Positions 9,792 through 18,099 of a DNA stretch of 64,000 nt are shown one piece after another. A program made the translations under genes and the position numbers. Below the pieces are notes generated by a model. That model searched no databases, had not been told where the DNA came from, and saw only the letters and a list, made by a program, of their open reading frames with translations. Origin of the DNA: Barnesiella viscericola DSM 18177. GTDB taxonomy: Bacteria; Bacteroidota; Bacteroidia; Bacteroidales; Barnesiellaceae. Where the stretch lies: the NCBI RefSeq assembly GCF_000512915.1, contig NZ_CP007034.1:434001-498000 (forward strand). The letters run 5' to 3'. Every line of letters begins with the position of its first letter. The first letter of the stretch is position 1.

Positions 9792-11054
9792 ATGCAAACA
9801 ATTGACAATTACAATTTTGCCGGCAAAAAGGCATTTGTACGCGTAGATTTTAATGTTCCCCTCGACGAGAACTTTAACATCACCGACGACACTCGTATGG
9901 TAAAAGCATTGCCTACGTTGAAGAAGATCCTGGCCGATGGCGGTAGCCTCATTATCGGTTCGCACCTGGGCCGCCCCAAAAAAGGTCCCGAAGATAAATT
10001 CTCGTTGCGTCACATCGTAGCTCACCTGAGCGAACTGCTGGGCACCGAAGTAAAATTTGTCGATGACTGCGTAGGCGACAAGGTAAAAGCTGCTGCCGCT
10101 GCCCTGAAACCGGGCGAAGTGCTGCTGCTCGAGAACCTCCGCTTCCACGCCGAAGAAGAGGGTAAACCCAGAGGCTTGGCCGAAGATGCCAGCGACGAGG
10201 AAAAAGCTGCTGCCAAGAAAGCCATTAAAGCCAGCCAGAAAGAGTTTACCAAAGAACTCGCCAGCCTGGCCGATGTATATGTAAACGACGCCTTCGGTAC
10301 GGCTCACCGTGCCCACGCCTCCACGGCTTTGATGGCCGAATACTTTACCCCCGAGAACAAAATGTTCGGTTACCTCATGGGTAAAGAGGTAGCTGCCGTA
10401 AACAAAGTGATGAAAGAGATGGTTCGTCCCTTCACCGCTATTATGGGTGGCTCGAAAGTTTCGTCGAAAATCGACATCATCGAGAATCTGTTGACCAAAG
10501 TCGACAACCTCATCATTGCCGGTGGTATGACCTACACCTTTACCAAAGCTCTGGGTGGCAAAATCGGTAACTCGATCTGCGAAGACGACAAACTCGACCT
10601 GGCACTCGAACTGATTGAAAAAGCCAAAGCCAACCACGTGAACCTCGTACTGGCCGTCGATGCCAAAATTGCCGACGACTTCTCGAACGACGCTCACACC
10701 GACTTCTGCGATGTAGACAAAATTCCCGACGGTTGGGAAGGTATGGACATCGGTCCCAAATCGGAAGCTCTGTTTGCCGACGTTATCAAAAAATCGAAGA
10801 CTATCCTGTGGAACGGCCCGACAGGCGTATTCGAATTCGACAACTTTACATCGGGTTCGCGCGCTGTTGCCGAGGCTATCGTAGAGGCTACCAAGAACGG
10901 TGCATTCTCGCTCGTAGGTGGTGGTGACTCGGTAGCTTGTGTCAACAAGTTCGGCTTGGCCGACCAGGTATCCTACGTTTCGACGGGCGGTGGTGCCTTG
11001 CTCGAAGCTATCGAAGGTAAAGTATTGCCCGGTATCGCCGCTATCCAAGGCTAA
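9792..11054 (+). CDS. pgk: phosphoglycerate kinase
   Basis: 420 residues. It transfers phosphate from 1,3-bisphosphoglycerate to ADP in glycolysis. The signature RVDFNVPLD is near the start; the hinge and nucleotide site show [13 protein letters not shown] and [14 protein letters not shown]. It is somewhat longer than the usual ~395 residues because of a charged, Ala/Lys-rich insert around residues 120-155 ([20 protein letters not shown]). It stands alone between its own -7 element and a strong terminator. Codon use looks highly biased, as expected for an abundant glycolytic enzyme. Confidence 0.98.
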   Translation: MQTIDNYNFAGKKAFVRVDFNVPLDENFNITDDTRMVKALPTLKKILADGGSLIIGSHLGRPKKGPEDKFSLRHIVAHLSELLGTEVKFVDDCVGDKVKAAAAALKPGEVLLLENLRFHAEEEGKPRGLAEDASDEEKAAAKKAIKASQKEFTKELASLADVYVNDAFGTAHRAHASTALMAEYFTPENKMFGYLMGKEVAAVNKVMKEMVRPFTAIMGGSKVSSKIDIIENLLTKVDNLIIAGGMTYTFTKALGGKIGNSICEDDKLDLALELIEKAKANHVNLVLAVDAKIADDFSNDAHTDFCDVDKIPDGWEGMDIGPKSEALFADVIKKSKTILWNGPTGVFEFDNFTSGSRAVAEAIVEATKNGAFSLVGGGDSVACVNKFGLADQVSYVSTGGGALLEAIEGKVLPGIAAIQG

Positions 11055-11082
11055 TACCCCGACGATATAAATCACATACAGA

Positions 11083-11119
11083 GAGGGCCCGAAAGAAATC
11101 TTCCGGGCCCTCTTATTTT
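11083..11119 (+). terminator. intrinsic terminator of pgk
   Basis: GAGGGCCCG (11083-11091) pairs perfectly with CGGGCCCTC (11104-11112), followed by TTATTTTC. Confidence 0.88.
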
Positions 11120-11201
11120 CACCTGCCCTACCGCCAGCAAGAACAAGGATTGGGGTACAAGATTCGAAGATTTGTCTACAAAAAGGGTACATGGCTCATT
11201 A

Positions 11202-11209
11202 TACTTTTG
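11202..11209 (+). promoter_or_regulatory. -7 element for the 11259 gene
   Basis: TACTTTTG matches TAnnTTTG, 49 bases before the ATG at 11259. It argues against translation starting at the upstream in-frame codon at 11172. Confidence 0.55.
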
Positions 11210-11258
11210 TATCGAGAAAAAAGAGATACCTCAACGTATATCACTAAGATTAAGACGC

Positions 11259-12272
11259 ATGAAGACAAAGTTTTTTATTTTCCACCTGTTTCTAACCCTT
11301 TTTACAATGAATACGATTCAAGCACAAGAGAACGACAAGACGTTTGCCCCGAGCGACCGGGTTACCGTCGAACGGGTACATTTCAAAAATCGGTTTGGCA
11401 TTACCCTGGCCGCCGACATGTATAAACCCAAAAACGCAGAGGGAAAGCTGCCGGCCATTGCCATTTCGGGTCCCTTCGGCGCCGTCAAGGAGCAGGCATC
11501 GGGCCTCTATGCCCAGGCCCTGGCCGAACGCGGATTCCTCACCATTGCCTTCGACCCCTCCTACACGGGCGAAAGTAGTGGCGAACCCCGGTACGTGGCT
11601 TCGCCCGACATCAATACCGAGGACTTCTGCGCGGCCGTCGACTTTCTGTCGATACGCGACGACGTGGACCCCGAACGCATCGGTATCCTGGGCATCTGCG
11701 GCTGGGGCGGTATGGCTCTGAATGCAGCGGCCATCGATACCCGCATCAAGGCTACGGTAACTTCGACCATGTATGACATGAGCCGGGTGAGCGCCAACGG
11801 TTATTTCGACTCGATGGATGCCGACCAGCGTTATGCCCTGCGCCAAAAGCTCAATGCCCAGCGCACCATTGATGCCCGCAACGGCTCCTATGCGTTGGCC
11901 GGTGGTGTGGTAGACCCGCTGCCCGCCGATGCTCCGCAATTTGTCAAGGATTACTATGCCTACTACAAGACGCCGCGGGGTTATCACAAATGCTCGCTCA
12001 ACTCCAACGGCGGCTGGAACGTGACCTCGGCCCTCTCGTTCATCAACACGCCTCTGCTCACTTACAGCAACGAGATACGCAGCGCCGTGCTCATGATTCA
12101 CGGCGAGAAGGCCCACTCACGCTATTTCAGCGAAGATGCGTTCAAGAAACTCACCGGCGACAACAAGGAGCTGATGATTATCCCCGGCGCTTCGCATGTC
12201 GACCTCTACGACCGTGTCGACATCATTCCGTTTGACAAAATCGAATCGTTCTTCCGTGAATACTTAAAATAA
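11259..12272 (+). CDS. exported alpha/beta hydrolase with Cys in nucleophile position
   Basis: 337 residues from the ATG at 11259, which opens a signal peptide (MKTKFFIFHLFLTLFTMNTIQAQ, cleavage probably after QAQ). The fold is the dienelactone-hydrolase-like alpha/beta hydrolase: early beta strands IAISGPFGAVKEQ, a nucleophile elbow GILGICGWGGMA and a late His in PGASHVDLY. The elbow holds Cys where most esterases have Ser, as in dienelactone hydrolases and YcjY-like proteins. Substrate is unknown; a periplasmic ester or thioester is possible. It is the first gene of a three-gene set with the acetyltransferase (9-base gap) and a cyclophilin-like lipoprotein. Confidence 0.82.
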   Translation: MKTKFFIFHLFLTLFTMNTIQAQENDKTFAPSDRVTVERVHFKNRFGITLAADMYKPKNAEGKLPAIAISGPFGAVKEQASGLYAQALAERGFLTIAFDPSYTGESSGEPRYVASPDINTEDFCAAVDFLSIRDDVDPERIGILGICGWGGMALNAAAIDTRIKATVTSTMYDMSRVSANGYFDSMDADQRYALRQKLNAQRTIDARNGSYALAGGVVDPLPADAPQFVKDYYAYYKTPRGYHKCSLNSNGGWNVTSALSFINTPLLTYSNEIRSAVLMIHGEKAHSRYFSEDAFKKLTGDNKELMIIPGASHVDLYDRVDIIPFDKIESFFREYLK

Positions 12273-12281
12273 GGTACAATC

Positions 12282-12863
12282 ATGACACTTCAAGAATTTC
12301 TGCAACATACAGCCGAACGCAAACCGCTTCGAGGAGCCGAAATCGGACAGTTCATGAACGAGATGAGCGACGAGGCCCGGCGCATCACCTGCCAAATGAA
12401 CAACGCCTATCATACCCCCGACGAGATTCGCGAACTGCTTGCCCGACTTACCGGACAGCCCGTACCCGATACGGTGCGGGTATTTCCTCCACTCTATGCC
12501 GACTTCGGCAAGAACATACACTTGGGTGAGAATGTCTTTATCAACGACTGTTGCCACTTTCAGGACCATGGTGGCATCACTCTCGGCGACGGCTGCCAGA
12601 TCGGACACGGCGTGGTATTTGCCACCCTCAACCACGGCCTTGCCCCCGAGGACCGACAGACTACCTACCCGGCCCCTATCGTACTGGGACGCAACGTGTG
12701 GGTAGGAGCCAACGCTACCATTCTGCAAGGGGTAACCATCGGCGACAACGCCGTAGTGGCTGCGGGTGCCGTGGTGACCAAAGATGTGGCTACCAATACG
12801 GTAGTCGGTGGTGTTCCGGCCCGGTTGATTCACGTGATTGAAACCAAACCAGAGACCAAATAA
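12282..12863 (+). CDS. sugar O-acetyltransferase, hexapeptide repeat family
   Basis: 193 residues, close to the usual length for LacA/Maa-type enzymes. An N-terminal helical segment is followed by left-handed beta-helix hexapeptide repeats (ITLGDGCQIGHGVVFATLNH, VLGRNVWVGANATILQGVTI, IGDNAVVAAGAVVTKD). The catalytic His is the one in TLNHG. These trimeric cytoplasmic enzymes move acetyl from acetyl-CoA to sugar hydroxyls, often maltose, glucose or galactosides. It sits between a putative exported hydrolase and a small lipoprotein with gaps of 9 and 6 bases. Substrate not predictable. Confidence 0.88.
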   Translation: MTLQEFLQHTAERKPLRGAEIGQFMNEMSDEARRITCQMNNAYHTPDEIRELLARLTGQPVPDTVRVFPPLYADFGKNIHLGENVFINDCCHFQDHGGITLGDGCQIGHGVVFATLNHGLAPEDRQTTYPAPIVLGRNVWVGANATILQGVTIGDNAVVAAGAVVTKDVATNTVVGGVPARLIHVIETKPETK

Positions 12864-12869
12864 CAATTC

Positions 12870-13385
12870 ATGATGAAACCGCTGATTGCAACCGCCCTTG
12901 CCATACTTTTTGCCATGAGCTCGGGCTGGGCCTTCACCGCTTGCGACCGTAACGACGAACCTACGTCCGTATCGAGCAACTCCGGGAATACTCCTGATGA
13001 CAATGATAATGATAATGACAACCCCGAAACACCCGACGCCATGACACTGAATATGACAATAGGTAACTCTACGTTTACCATTACTCTGGCCGACAATACT
13101 ACGGCCCTGGCCTTTGCCGACCTGCTGCCGCTGCGCCTGAACATGAGCGAACTGAACGGCAACGAAAAGTATATCTATCTCGACCAAAGTTTGCCCTCTC
13201 AGCCCACATCGCCGGGCACCATACAGACGGGTGACCTGATGCTCTACGGCTCGACGTGCATCGTGCTGTTCTACGAGAGCTTCTCCACCTCCTACCGCTA
13301 CACCCGTATCGGACGCGTAGACAATCCGGCTGGACTGGCTGCCGCCGTAGGTTCGGGCTCCGTAACGGTATCGTTTGAACGCTGA
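12870..13385 (+). CDS. cyclophilin-like domain lipoprotein
   Basis: 171 residues. A signal peptide ends in the lipobox FTAC (Cys ~25), then comes an acidic, Asn/Asp-rich linker (residues ~30-55) coded by tandem gataat-type hexamers. The rest matches the bacterial cyclophilin-like fold family (PF18050 type) by its pattern: TIGNSTFTITLADNTTALAF, then ADLLPLRLNMSELNGNEKY, IQTGDLMLYGSTCIVLFYES and TRIGRVDNPAGLAAAVGSG. Members are small beta-barrels without proven peptidyl-prolyl isomerase activity. It probably sits on the periplasmic or outer face of a membrane. The family is recognised from memory of its motif string, so moderately sure. Confidence 0.75.
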   Translation: MMKPLIATALAILFAMSSGWAFTACDRNDEPTSVSSNSGNTPDDNDNDNDNPETPDAMTLNMTIGNSTFTITLADNTTALAFADLLPLRLNMSELNGNEKYIYLDQSLPSQPTSPGTIQTGDLMLYGSTCIVLFYESFSTSYRYTRIGRVDNPAGLAAAVGSGSVTVSFER

Positions 13386-13406
13386 CCCCGGGTTTCACCT
13401 CTACAA

Positions 13407-13454
13407 AAGAAGAGCGTTCGGTCAGGAGCAAGACTCCGGCCGAACGCTCTTCTT
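13407..13454. terminator. bidirectional intrinsic terminator
   Basis: A 15-bp perfect stem (13407-13421 with 13440-13454) lies between the convergent genes ending at 13385 and 13478, with A-rich sequence on the left and TTATTT on the right, so it can serve both strands. Confidence 0.85.
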
Positions 13455-13477
13455 ATTTCGTAAAGACAAGATGTAAT

Positions 13478-14515
13478 CTACATCTGTTGCTGCAAAGTTT
13501 TATCAACCGCCTTGCGGTCAAGCAACTGCTTCCGATAATCCTTCAACATGGCCACATCGGTATTTTCATGTCCGCCCTTCTCCTGAAACAAATCGAGCGA
13601 CTTGTCTACCCATTCGATGGCCTTGTCATACTGATCGTGCAACTCGTTATAAACCGCCAGATTGGCAGCGGCCATAGCCCGATCGGTCTTGTTTTTCTGC
13701 TCCTCATAGACATATTCCCACAGATACGAAGCCTCGGTAAACCGTTGCTGTTGCCAATAGTCGTTCGCATCTTTCATGGCCGGATTGGTCGACGTGTACA
13801 GGTAACGCTCCACCTGATCTACATGCGGGACAAGCAAATCGCGCACCCGTTGGGAAACATGCTGCATGGCGGCTTGAACAAAACCGACGGTCGACGGTAA
13901 ATACCCGTGAGCTTCGACGGGGGTATATCCAAAGGTCTGCCAATAGACGGTATCGACCACAAGTTCAGTGGTAGGATCGACCCGATCGGGCCAGTAAACC
14001 CGCAACCACAGCGTGGTAGCCACCGACAGATTGGTCACGAACAACGTTTCGCCATAATCGTCGTACAACGGCTGGTCCTCCATGGTCACGGCCATATTGG
14101 TCTTGTCGAGAGAGAGCACGGCCGTATGGGAGGCTCCTCCCCTGATGGTCTCTAATTGACGATCGTCCAACAACGGATAGAGGCTCTTGGGCAGCGTGAT
14201 GGAATCGTCATAGAAAATGGTTATCTCGGGGAAATAATGGGCATTGTCCAACTCAACGGCGATATTCTCGGCCAACCGATAGGTGGTACTATCGTGCGGA
14301 ACGACAAGCGTGAACTCTTTTGCCGAAATATCCTTATATCGATTACCCTCCTTCTCCTCGGGCTCAGCCGAATTATTGACCACCATTAACCTCGTGACAG
14401 TGGGTGGAAAAGTTACCTTGGCCGGCCTCCATACATCGAGCGAAAGAACCGATACCGACCGGCAACCCGTCAGCAACAACGCAGCGGCCACGATAAAAAA
14501 CAGACTCTTTTTCAT
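13478..14515 (-). CDS. lipoprotein of the DUF6340-like family with TPR tail
   Basis: 345 residues with a clear signal peptide and lipobox (ALLLTGC, Cys18), preceded by a good ribosome site (GGGAGG, 7 bases before ATG). The first part is a mixed domain with VWRPAKVTFPPTVTRLMVVN, followed by a region with VDTVYWQTFGYTPVEAHGYL. The last ~110 residues (YWQQQRFTEASYLWEYVYEE, AAANLAVYNELHDQYDKAIE) look like two TPR units. This layout resembles the Bacteroidales DUF6340 lipoproteins, whose function is unknown. It ends at the bidirectional terminator. Confidence 0.7.
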   Translation of the reverse strand: MKKSLFFIVAAALLLTGCRSVSVLSLDVWRPAKVTFPPTVTRLMVVNNSAEPEEKEGNRYKDISAKEFTLVVPHDSTTYRLAENIAVELDNAHYFPEITIFYDDSITLPKSLYPLLDDRQLETIRGGASHTAVLSLDKTNMAVTMEDQPLYDDYGETLFVTNLSVATTLWLRVYWPDRVDPTTELVVDTVYWQTFGYTPVEAHGYLPSTVGFVQAAMQHVSQRVRDLLVPHVDQVERYLYTSTNPAMKDANDYWQQQRFTEASYLWEYVYEEQKNKTDRAMAAANLAVYNELHDQYDKAIEWVDKSLDLFQEKGGHENTDVAMLKDYRKQLLDRKAVDKTLQQQM

Positions 14516-14599
14516 ATTAAAACCTCCCTTTCATCACAGGTTTTCTCTACAAATGTAATCATAACAACAGCTTCTCGGGGCAAATCACCTGTATTTAAG

Positions 14600-15133
14600 C
14601 TATTTTAATGATTTGCGCATACGCTTCAACAGGGCCCTCATGCCGGGCGAACGGTCGGCATCGTTCATCTCCACGATTTGCCGCAGCATATCACCGGCCC
14701 ACTCGACCTGACCGGAAAGATGATTCAGGATAGTGAGATACCACACCAACTCCGACACCTTGCCCCCTGGCTCTATACTCCATGCACAAAGGGTTTGTAC
14801 CCACCTCTCGGCCTCTTCGTGAGCAGGGAGATATTCGCCCTGTTCAAGCATGCGGTACAGCAGATGGGCATATATGCGCCTTACGCCCCGATGCGTCACC
14901 TGGCTCCCATCGGACAAGAAGCGGCTCTTGTATTTCAAGAAGAGGGGCCGGTCCCGTTCATATACGATTTCCAGACAGCGTGCCGCCCGAAAGGCCTCGG
15001 CCCCACTACCCCGTACCCAGGACAGCAACTCGTCGAGACACGGGTAGCACCGCATTTGCTCGACCACCCATTCGGTCATGTATTCCTTTTTACAAGGCTT
15101 TGAAACAACCGCCAGCCAATCATTCGGTATCAT
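14600..15133 (-). CDS. hypothetical helical (HEAT-like) protein
   Basis: 177 residues, no signal peptide, strongly alpha-helical. Segments such as AARCLEIVYERDRPLFLKYK and SELVWYLTILNHLSGQVEWA recall a family of small HEAT/ARM-like proteins in Bacteroides, some mis-annotated as adenylosuccinate lyase; I see none of the lyase signature here. The start at 15131-15133 is an ATG with no good ribosome site, and a shorter version starting at MTEWVVEQM is possible. It lies between the M6 protease and the DUF6340-like lipoprotein, all on the minus strand, with gaps of 169 and 84 bases. Function unknown. Confidence 0.6.
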   Translation of the reverse strand: MIPNDWLAVVSKPCKKEYMTEWVVEQMRCYPCLDELLSWVRGSGAEAFRAARCLEIVYERDRPLFLKYKSRFLSDGSQVTHRGVRRIYAHLLYRMLEQGEYLPAHEEAERWVQTLCAWSIEPGGKVSELVWYLTILNHLSGQVEWAGDMLRQIVEMNDADRSPGMRALLKRMRKSLK

Positions 15134-15242
15134 TCACCCCACTCTTTTGACAAGTAAATGTAGCGATTCATTTTTGTTTTCACAACTGTGCTAACAAAAA
15201 TTAGAATATCGATTTGCACCCTTCAAGAGAGAGATAAAAAGA

Positions 15243-15275
15243 TAAAAAAAACGGAGTCGTTGAAAAACGACTCCG
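15243..15275 (-). terminator. intrinsic terminator of the M6 protease gene
   Basis: CGGAGTCGTT (15252-15261) and AACGACTCCG (15266-15275) form a 10-bp stem with a tetraloop. On the minus strand it is followed by a run of T (15250-15244), 28 bases after the stop at 15303. Confidence 0.92.
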
Positions 15276-15302
15276 GACTGTTATGCAGGCTATTCAATCT
15301 TG

Positions 15303-17915
15303 TCATCTCACTACTACCCGAGTTACTTCCGTACCACAACGCACGATATAGATACCCGGTGCGGGAACCGACAGGAGCGCCCGTCCATTGACATCGGTAG
15401 TCACAACGGCTTGTCCCATAAGGTTGATTACCTCTACCGGCAGAGCCGATTCATTCTCGACCACGATACCACCTTCGGCGGCGTAAACCCGATGGTTTAC
15501 TTCAAGTACATCACAGATACCCGACGGAGCATCTAACTTCACTTTCACCACATTGGAGTAGGCACTCTCCTCTCCCTCGGCCGTAACGGCCTTCACTTGA
15601 TAGGTGTAGACATATCCCGGTTCAAGATCGGTGAACTGATGGGAGGTTGAGGTAATACCTGTCAAGGTCAAGGGCCACTCTCCGTCAACGGTTTCCGAAC
15701 CCATTCCGTCCGATTGCACTTCGCCGCTATATACCACGATGTTGTCGATATAGGATCTCTTTCCACTGGTGGACACCACTTCAAGCACGATGCGACTGTT
15801 GGCCGTTCCGCCGGTAAAGGTCAACGTATAAGTATTCATCTCATCGACAGGCAACATATCGGTGGTTTGGGCGTTATCTTCGTCGTCTTCGAGATAGACC
15901 TTCATCACAGACTGCTCTTTTGAGTTATACCGCGAAGCATCGAAACAAACCGTAAATACACCACCGCACGACGAGAGGTCAAGTGCGGGTGTACACAAGG
16001 CCCCGCTATTAGCCGAGTTGCCCAGTTTTATCTTACCCACCTCGGGATAAACATATTTTCCACGCCAACCCGGTGTTTCGAAATATTGGTCGGCAATATC
16101 TTTCATCGACCCGATTCCGCCCACATTGGTCGTGCTTGCAGTCGAAATGTTGTTGAAACTTTCCGATAACAGGATATCCCCCCCGGCCGACGGATCTCTG
16201 CGTCCGACCTTCAACGTGTAGCTGGCAGCATTCTCAACAGGCGACCAACTGGCCGTAAAGCCGGTTGCCGAAACTTCGGTAGCCTCGTTGGCAACCGGGG
16301 CTATTATGGCGGGGGTTCCCCCCATGAAATCGAAAGTTATCACGCCATTATTGGCAGCAATATTGGTCACCGGTTTTCCCAACAGTTCACCCGTGTTGGT
16401 TCGTGCCGCAGGCCGACTGCTGTCGGTAAACGAGTTGTTACCCCCATAGGGATACAAATCGCCATACTCATTTCTTGAACTATACTGGTTATCGGCAGGC
16501 ATGATGGTCATGCGCTGGCGAGTCGACTCATTGTTAACCGTATTTCTATCCCAAACCGACTGGTTGTAATCGACCTTCAATATCATCAATCCCGAGGAGG
16601 CCATATACTGGTCCCACCCCTTTTGCTGACGGTTTTCGAGGGTAAAATACTGATTCTTGTCGCTCGACACAATCTTGTAGGCCTTGTGACTGTCGGCCAG
16701 ATTTTCAAGTGTAATCGATGCCGGCGATGTCAACTCTTCAATCGTGAGCCAACCGCAGAACTCGCGTTCATAAGCACTGTACCCTACGGGAACCGAACCA
16801 TCGCTATACCCGTCGCCATTAGCATCGGGCCCATTGTAACACCCATAATCCATAAGGCTCCATGAACTCATTCCATAATTGGGATTATACGAACCGCTCG
16901 TATCATAGAAATCGGGCAATCCCAGCGTATGACTATACTCGTGACAGAATGAACCTATGCCATCGCGATAGGTTCCCCGATTGCCCAGCAACTCGGCCGA
17001 GCAGGCATAAGCATCAATGTACTTACCGTCGACAAGAACGGACCTCCTTGCTCCTTGATAAACATACCAGGCATGCGGCCACACGGTATCGTCGAGCGAA
17101 CCTTGCGCATCGTTGGCCGATTCGCCATAACCGGCATAAATGACATAGACCAAATCGACAAAGCCATCATTGTTGCGATCGTACAGGGTGAAATCGACCA
17201 TCGACTCGGCCTTCCGGCAGGCATCGATAATCATTTCCGACGCATTGGGGTCAGTGCTGCCATCACTGCCGTTACCGCCATAATAGGCCATCTTCTTATC
17301 GAGTGTTATGGGCCCTACTACATCGAAGATAGGTTGAAACGCACCACCCGACTGAGCGATAAAATAGTCTCGCGCACTGCCTATGGCTCCCTGATAATCA
17401 TACCCCTCTTTATTCATCATCTCGTCGAAAGCATCACGACCGTTCGTGGCGGCAAATTTCGTGTCGCTGAACTCGACCAGAAGCACCAGGCCATGTACCT
17501 CTTCGCCGGTAGTCGCTTGTGTAACCCGGCGGGTAATGTGGCGCTGTGCCTGTTGTTTTTTCAGATTTCGATGAGCCACCAATTCTTGTGACACCCGGCG
17601 GGAGGCCAACTCACTGAGATAGGCCTTGTCCGAATCGCTCCGCAAACGGGCATCACGAGCGATAACCGAACCGGCAACAGCCGCTCCACTCGACGACAAC
17701 TCGGCATACCGATAAAACCCATCGGCACACCGTACCACGGGAATGCCATCGGTTGTCACACGATAGTGATAAAACTCGTCACCAACCAACCGCACGGTAA
17801 TTTCGGTCCCATCGGGCTGAACAACCGTCTGGGGGATAGACCTTGCCGGTATGGCAGAAAGCGAGGTTATTCCCAATAAGGCACTCGCGCACAAGGAGAT
17901 AAATATCTTTTTCAT
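15303..17915 (-). CDS. M6 family metalloprotease with type IX secretion tail
   Basis: 870 residues from the ATG at 17915, which opens a signal peptide (MKKIFISLCASALLGITSLS). After a propeptide-like region comes the M6 (immune inhibitor A) catalytic domain with zinc motif HEYSHTLGLPD (His325, Glu326, His329, Asp335). A fibronectin type III domain follows, interrupted by a jelly-roll-like insert that starts at ESFNNISTAS and ends at SYIDNIVVYSG. The last ~70 residues (LPVEVINLMGQAV, PAPGIYIVRCG) are a type A T9SS sorting domain, so the protein should cross the outer membrane and be attached or released. A secreted protease acting on host or dietary proteins is likely. Confidence 0.9.
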   Translation of the reverse strand: MKKIFISLCASALLGITSLSAIPARSIPQTVVQPDGTEITVRLVGDEFYHYRVTTDGIPVVRCADGFYRYAELSSSGAAVAGSVIARDARLRSDSDKAYLSELASRRVSQELVAHRNLKKQQAQRHITRRVTQATTGEEVHGLVLLVEFSDTKFAATNGRDAFDEMMNKEGYDYQGAIGSARDYFIAQSGGAFQPIFDVVGPITLDKKMAYYGGNGSDGSTDPNASEMIIDACRKAESMVDFTLYDRNNDGFVDLVYVIYAGYGESANDAQGSLDDTVWPHAWYVYQGARRSVLVDGKYIDAYACSAELLGNRGTYRDGIGSFCHEYSHTLGLPDFYDTSGSYNPNYGMSSWSLMDYGCYNGPDANGDGYSDGSVPVGYSAYEREFCGWLTIEELTSPASITLENLADSHKAYKIVSSDKNQYFTLENRQQKGWDQYMASSGLMILKVDYNQSVWDRNTVNNESTRQRMTIMPADNQYSSRNEYGDLYPYGGNNSFTDSSRPAARTNTGELLGKPVTNIAANNGVITFDFMGGTPAIIAPVANEATEVSATGFTASWSPVENAASYTLKVGRRDPSAGGDILLSESFNNISTASTTNVGGIGSMKDIADQYFETPGWRGKYVYPEVGKIKLGNSANSGALCTPALDLSSCGGVFTVCFDASRYNSKEQSVMKVYLEDDEDNAQTTDMLPVDEMNTYTLTFTGGTANSRIVLEVVSTSGKRSYIDNIVVYSGEVQSDGMGSETVDGEWPLTLTGITSTSHQFTDLEPGYVYTYQVKAVTAEGEESAYSNVVKVKLDAPSGICDVLEVNHRVYAAEGGIVVENESALPVEVINLMGQAVVTTDVNGRALLSVPAPGIYIVRCGTEVTRVVVR

Positions 17916-18035
17916 ACTAAGGAGGTTTAGAAAAGTGTAAATATACGAATTAAACGGGAATAACAAACTTTTCCCCTATCTATAATCTGAAAAAATTGTA
18001 TTCCTACATCTCTATTCTCAATCTTCATGAAAGCA

Positions 18036-18074
18036 GAAACCGGGTAGATCCCTTTTCGAGATCCACCCGGTTTC
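18036..18074 (-). terminator. terminator of the mutAB operon
   Basis: GAAACCGGGT-A-GATC (18036-18050) pairs with GATC-C-ACCCGGTTTC (18060-18074), one mismatch, between the mutB stop (18100) and the next minus-strand promoter region. The minus-strand trailing sequence is TGCTTTCATG, not a strong T run. Confidence 0.7.
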
Positions 18075-18099
18075 GAGAGAATATCTTCCTGAAAACGGA

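Noticed and set aside
9783-11192. A 469-codon open frame antisense to pgk
   Set aside because: It mirrors a highly biased gene; no promoter, ribosome site or motif.
13478-15133. Adenylosuccinate lyase in the 14600-15133 gene
   Set aside because: The lyase signature is absent; the similarity is to a family named wrongly in databases.
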